NCBI GenBank assembly: GCA_947453015.1
Contig: CANGFL010000027.1
Location: forward strand, 1 to 9,800
Reading direction: 5' to 3'
DNA: 9,800 nt
Source of the DNA: Oxalobacteraceae bacterium
GTDB lineage: Bacteria; Pseudomonadota; Gammaproteobacteria; Burkholderiales; Burkholderiaceae_D
Both the position numbers and the translations under genes were made by a program. Within the stretch, counting starts at the first letter, position 1. Every line of letters starts with the position of its first letter. Under the pieces are notes generated by a model. That model saw only the letters and a program-made list of their open reading frames with translations, ran no database searches and was not told the origin of the DNA. Positions 6,661 to 9,800 of the stretch are shown piece by piece.

Positions 6661-7170
6661 ATGAACACTACTCGGTCAACTCCACGCTTTAGCCTACTGT
6701 TTCTGTGCATGGGCAATATCTGTCGTAGCCCGACGGCGCACGGTGTCTTTCGCGACTTAGTGCAAGCGCGTGGTCTTGATCAGCACATACATATCGATTC
6801 GGCAGGCACGCATAACTATCATCCCGGAAGCCCGCCCGATAAACGTAGTCAAAAACATGCCATAAAACGGGGTTATGATTTGTCTGACTTAAGAGCCCGG
6901 CAGATAAGCGAGCTCGATTACGAACAGCACGACCTGCTATTGGCGATGGATTGGGATAACCTAGCACTAGCCCAACAAGATTGCCCGCCTGAGCACCAGC
7001 GCAAACTGCGTCGATTGACCGAATTTTGTAAGAATCATCAGGCCGCTGTCGTTCCTGATCCGTATTACGGTGGCGATGCCGGTTTCGAGCATGTGCTTGA
7101 CCTGATTGAAGATGCCTGTGAAGGTCTGCTGGAACATATCCAGCAACGCCTGACTATCAATAAGTCGTAA
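6661..7170 (+). CDS. Low-molecular-weight protein-tyrosine phosphatase
   Basis: A 169-residue cytoplasmic phosphatase of the LMW-PTP/arsenate-reductase-like fold. The P-loop CMGNICRSP (16-24) gives the C(X)5R catalytic site with nucleophile Cys16 and Arg22; the preceding SLLFLC strand is typical. The general acid lies in DPYYGG (133-138, Asp133), and the tyrosine pair of the DPYY motif is present. The IDSAGTHNYHPGSPPD segment (45-60) is also standard. Family members dephosphorylate bacterial tyrosine kinases or other phosphotyrosine proteins. Here there is no neighbouring polysaccharide or tyrosine kinase gene, so the substrate is open. The upstream transporter gene ends 36 bases before the ATG. 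No good ribosome binding site is seen, although the start agrees with the family's N-terminus. Confidence 0.94.
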   Translation: MNTTRSTPRFSLLFLCMGNICRSPTAHGVFRDLVQARGLDQHIHIDSAGTHNYHPGSPPDKRSQKHAIKRGYDLSDLRARQISELDYEQHDLLLAMDWDNLALAQQDCPPEHQRKLRRLTEFCKNHQAAVVPDPYYGGDAGFEHVLDLIEDACEGLLEHIQQRLTINKS

Positions 7171-7176
7171 AACTAC

Positions 7177-7180
7177 GGAG
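7177..7180 (+). promoter_or_regulatory. Ribosome binding site of the membrane-anchored unknown gene
   Basis: GGAG seven bases before the ATG at 7188, within the 17-base gap after the phosphatase gene. It supports this start and real translation of the unknown protein. Confidence 0.6.
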
Positions 7181-7187
7181 ACGCGTC

Positions 7188-7667
7188 ATGACCAAGTCCA
7201 AGGTAATCCTAATCCTACTTCTGATCATTGCCGTCGTATTGGGAGCACTCACCGCTACGGGCCTATTGCACTGGGGTGAAGAAACTAAAACAGGTTTTCA
7301 AAAGAAAGGCTTGTTAACGGTCATTTGCGACGTTGAAGTTAGCCGCCCAACGAATGGGCTTGGTCAGCCTTTCGACGTCGAGACTATGACCATGCCTGCA
7401 GAATTTGACTTCGATGAAAAAACGGGTTGGTATCCCGGTGAATTTACAATCTCACAAAATCGTAAAGGCACACTCACAGTTACCGGACCTGTCCTCGAAA
7501 TATCCCGTCCAGCGATGTTTAAAAAATATGGCTTCGCTGTTTTGGGCGATCACGTCACACTCGATCGCAGTAATGGAAGCTTCAAACAATGGATTGATCT
7601 CGAAGGCGAGAAACGACTTGAGCTGATCACCGGAAGCTGCAGGCGTACCACCAATGCTCCTTTCTGA
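7188..7667 (+). CDS. Membrane-anchored envelope protein of unknown function
   Basis: A 159-residue protein I do not recognise. A strongly hydrophobic N-terminal helix (about 5-27) follows a short Lys-containing N-terminus. It lacks a clear AxA cleavage site, so it probably stays as a membrane anchor with a periplasmic domain of about 130 residues. That domain has two cysteines, Cys47 (TVIC) and Cys151 (TGSC), that could form a disulfide. It also has AEFDFDEKTGWYPGEF at 71-86 and a likely beta-rich remainder (GTLTVTGPVLEISRP at 94-108). The two-cysteine layout and the AEF...G...G.F frame resemble the secreted protein at 5411-5818. The gene has a good GGAG ribosome binding site, follows the phosphatase by 17 bases, and overlaps the start of the MFS gene by 14 bases, so it is clearly part of that operon. 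Confidence 0.8.
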   Translation: MTKSKVILILLLIIAVVLGALTATGLLHWGEETKTGFQKKGLLTVICDVEVSRPTNGLGQPFDVETMTMPAEFDFDEKTGWYPGEFTISQNRKGTLTVTGPVLEISRPAMFKKYGFAVLGDHVTLDRSNGSFKQWIDLEGEKRLELITGSCRRTTNAPF

Positions 7668-8940
7668 TAGCACGGATCAAACAAGAACACTCACACCGGC
7701 TGCAGCCACACTCGAAAATCGACCTCTGATTTTCGCACTGACGGGCACCCTGTCATTGGCAGTCGCCATGGGTATTGGGCGTTTTGCATTTACGCCGCTG
7801 ATGCCCATGATGCTGCACGATCAGGTGCTGGATCTACCGAGCGCGAGTTGGTTAGCCAGTGCCAATTACTTTGGCTATCTATTGGGTGCATTGCTGTGTT
7901 CATTGCAACCAACGCTATGGGCTAAGCGCGGTTGGTCGCCGCTTCCTAGCCCACCCATGGTACGTGGTGGGTTAGCACTCACCTGCTTACTCACCGCGAT
8001 GATGGCGATTGATGTACCTGCTGCGTGGCCTTGGCTGCGCTTTCTTGCTGGCGTAGTGACTGCAATAGCTTTCGTGTTTACCTCAAGCTGGTGTTTAGGT
8101 CATTTATCTCGCTTACACACACCTGCTGCTGGTGGCATCGTTTATGCAGGACCCGGTGTTGGTATTGCTGTGAGTGGTTTGCTCGCGAGTTTGATGGTGC
8201 AACTAGAGTGGCACTCACGCGTTGGCTGGTTAGCCTTTGGATTATTAGCTACCCTAATGACAGCGCTGGTCTGGCGTGCGTATTCGCATCCCGATGCCGA
8301 ATTAGCGGTCGCCTCGACCGGAAAAGTATCTATTGCCCAGAGTGGCAGTGTCACGGAAAAAGCGGCGTTAACTATCGCCTATGGGTTTGCTGGTTTTGGC
8401 TACATCATCACTGCCACATTCTTACCCGTGATAGCGCGTACCGCACTGCCCGGCTCGGCATGGCCGGATCTTTTTTGGCCCATGCTGGGCATAGGCGTTG
8501 CAGTCGGTGCCTTAATCGCCTCACGTATACCCTCACGCATCGATCAACGCTGGTTATTGGTGGGTTGCTACGTTATGCAAGCGGTGGGGATTGCGTTAAG
8601 CAACTGGGTACCCAGCTTGATGGGTTTTGCGATCGGCTCGATTTTGGTCGGCTTACCTTTTACTGCGATTACTTTTTTCGCTATGCAGGTCGGTCGCCGA
8701 TTACATCCTCAAGCACCATCAGCCATCATTGGCTTGTTGTCTGCGTCTTTCGGGCTATGCCAAATTGGTGGCCCGCCACTTGCCGCCATACTCATAGCGC
8801 GCGCACCATCAACCGCTGTTGGTTTTTCGTGGTCGTTGAATGTGGCTGCCTCGACCTTAGTAGCAGGAGCGGGAATTTACTATTGGATGGCGAAAAAATT
8901 CCCTGACAAGCTATCAGCGTCAGTAGTGAAAAATAGCTGA
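7654..8940 (+). CDS. YbfB/YjiJ-family MFS transporter
   Basis: A 428-residue major facilitator protein of the YbfB/YjiJ (MFS_4) type. The signature is the first helix, LSLAVAMGIGRFAFTPLMPMM (split here as 34-44 and 45-53), followed by SASWLASANYFGYLLGALLCS (about 63-83). About twelve hydrophobic segments can be traced: roughly 28-48, 64-84, 104-122, 127-147, 158-180, 189-208, 238-260, 270-290, 299-318, 322-345, 354-380 and 388-411. A hydrophilic central loop of about 28 residues (210-237) separates the two six-helix halves. The family is predicted to export small molecules, but no substrate is firmly assigned. The start at 7654 lies inside the upstream gene, indicating translational coupling; the first 24 residues are hydrophilic, so a slightly later start cannot be excluded. 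The stop lies two bases from the convergent motB stop. Confidence 0.92.
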   Translation: MLLSDSTDQTRTLTPAAATLENRPLIFALTGTLSLAVAMGIGRFAFTPLMPMMLHDQVLDLPSASWLASANYFGYLLGALLCSLQPTLWAKRGWSPLPSPPMVRGGLALTCLLTAMMAIDVPAAWPWLRFLAGVVTAIAFVFTSSWCLGHLSRLHTPAAGGIVYAGPGVGIAVSGLLASLMVQLEWHSRVGWLAFGLLATLMTALVWRAYSHPDAELAVASTGKVSIAQSGSVTEKAALTIAYGFAGFGYIITATFLPVIARTALPGSAWPDLFWPMLGIGVAVGALIASRIPSRIDQRWLLVGCYVMQAVGIALSNWVPSLMGFAIGSILVGLPFTAITFFAMQVGRRLHPQAPSAIIGLLSASFGLCQIGGPPLAAILIARAPSTAVGFSWSLNVAASTLVAGAGIYYWMAKKFPDKLSASVVKNS

Positions 8941-8942
8941 AA

Positions 8943-9800
8943 TTAACGGGCTGCAGATGGTGGGTCGTTATACAACACCGTGATACTGATACGGCGATTG
9001 CGCGGATCGTTTGGATCAGCAGCATTGAATGGTGCAGTGTCTGCAACGCCTTCAATTCGCTCGAAACGGGATGAAGGCATACCTGCTTTTTCTAGCATAC
9101 GTCGAGTAGCTTCTGCTCGCTCTATGGACAACGACCAATTGGTGCGCTCACTACCCTCAGGGAAAGGCGAACTATCGGTATGCCCTTTCACAGACAGCTT
9201 GTTCGGCATGTTAGCCACTGATTTTGCTACTTCATTGATTAGCGAAGCAGCTTTCGGACTCATGCTGGCGTTACCACTTCCAAACATCGAAAAATTCGCT
9301 TTATCGATAATCTCTACCCGTAGCCCATCGCGCTCACGAATCACATTCACCTGATTTTGCAAATCCGATAGCTGTGGATTTTTCGAGAGATTTTCTTTGA
9401 TGTCTTGTTCTAACTTGTCGAGTTTTTCACGCTTAGCTTGTTCAGCAATCTGTTGCTTCATTTGCTCAGAGATATTCTCGCCATACTTAGAAACTTTGGG
9501 ATTATCTTTTTCAGATGAACCCTGATCTTCTCCGGGACCCGCTTCTGTTCTAGGTGTGGGTCGCTCGATTAACTGAGTTTGAGTCGGCGGTCCGGGAATG
9601 CCCTCCGGATCAATGATTGATGCGCCGCCCAACATACCATTCGCGCCGGCCGCTTCACCCAAGGCTGGCTCGCGCCGGGTCGAGGGCTGAAAATACTCCG
9701 CAATACCTTGGCGTGAATCCTGATCGGTCGAACCCAACAGCCACATGAGCAGAAAGAAGGCCATCATCGCCGTCATCATGTCGGCAAGCGCAATTTTCCA
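8943..9800 (-). CDS. motB: Flagellar motor stator protein MotB (5' end outside the window)
   Basis: The visible 285 residues run from the right edge of the window; the first about 25 residues are missing. MotB with MotA forms the proton-driven stator around the flagellar rotor and anchors to peptidoglycan. The fragment begins WKIALADMMTAMMAFFLLMW. Its seventh residue (bases 9780-9782) is the aspartate equivalent to E. coli Asp32, which carries the proton. After the single transmembrane helix comes GIAEYF (residues 32-37), matching the plug segment. A Pro/Gly-rich linker and a charged, probably coiled, segment (about 105-140) follow. The OmpA-like peptidoglycan-binding domain shows VKGHTDSSPF (204-213), NWSLSIERAEATRR (221-234) and NRRISITV (268-275). 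The aspartate and MM motif argue for proton-type MotB rather than sodium-type PomB. motA should lie just beyond the edge. An internal ATG at 9779 is not the true start. Confidence 0.95.
   Translation of the reverse strand, partial: WKIALADMMTAMMAFFLLMWLLGSTDQDSRQGIAEYFQPSTRREPALGEAAGANGMLGGASIIDPEGIPGPPTQTQLIERPTPRTEAGPGEDQGSSEKDNPKVSKYGENISEQMKQQIAEQAKREKLDKLEQDIKENLSKNPQLSDLQNQVNVIRERDGLRVEIIDKANFSMFGSGNASMSPKAASLINEVAKSVANMPNKLSVKGHTDSSPFPEGSERTNWSLSIERAEATRRMLEKAGMPSSRFERIEGVADTAPFNAADPNDPRNRRISITVLYNDPPSAAR

Noticed and set aside
8025..8906. Long + strand open frame (293 codons) inside the MFS gene
   Set aside because: Its translation is rich in Cys, Trp and Arg with no family character, while the overlapping frame is a clean twelve-helix transporter.
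1..9800. CRISPR arrays, insertion sequences, integrase or tRNA genes, phage or toxin-antitoxin genes
   Set aside because: I looked on both strands and saw no spaced repeats, transposase or integrase motifs, tRNA-like folds or other mobile-element signs; the genes are typical chromosomal families.

Overview
The window reads as a chromosomal housekeeping region of a proteobacterium, most likely a betaproteobacterium (Burkholderiales-like). The reasons are the divergent pmbA / darP(yjgA)-mog arrangement, a TakP-like TRAP receptor with a twin-arginine signal, and a proton-type MotB. Base composition is near 50% GC by eye. Nothing marks the region as mobile: I see no transposase, integrase, tRNA, CRISPR array or phage gene. 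The taxonomic call is inference from family resemblance and gene order.

Left part (1-1578): the 3' end of a TRAP transporter large permease gene (+) converges with the gene for a TakP-like solute receptor (-). Between them are two separate intrinsic terminators, one for each strand. An intergenic stretch of about 425 bases (1579-2004) follows. It holds the receptor's ribosome binding site, one weak hairpin with a T tract, and the terminator of pmbA, but no convincing gene.

Middle part (2005-5818): pmbA/tldE (-), the non-catalytic partner of the TldD/TldE protease, is divergent from darP (yjgA), a 50S ribosome assembly factor. The two share a 72-base intergenic region with overlapping -10-like elements on the two strands. 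darP overlaps mog, which activates molybdopterin by adenylylation. Then come an acyl-protein thioesterase/carboxylesterase-type hydrolase and a small secreted protein of unknown function.

Right part (5929-8940): four tightly spaced + genes look like one operon. They encode a VIT1/CCC1-type Fe/Mn transporter, a low-molecular-weight tyrosine phosphatase, a membrane-anchored protein of unknown function, and a YbfB/YjiJ-type MFS transporter. This run converges, with only two bases between stop codons, on a 5'-truncated motB (-) that leaves the window at its right edge.

I found no clear new defence or mobile system. The most interesting observation is that the two unrecognised exported proteins (5411-5818 and 7188-7667) share an internal 16-residue motif frame and a similarly placed pair of cysteines. 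They may be distant paralogues of one uncharacterised envelope family.
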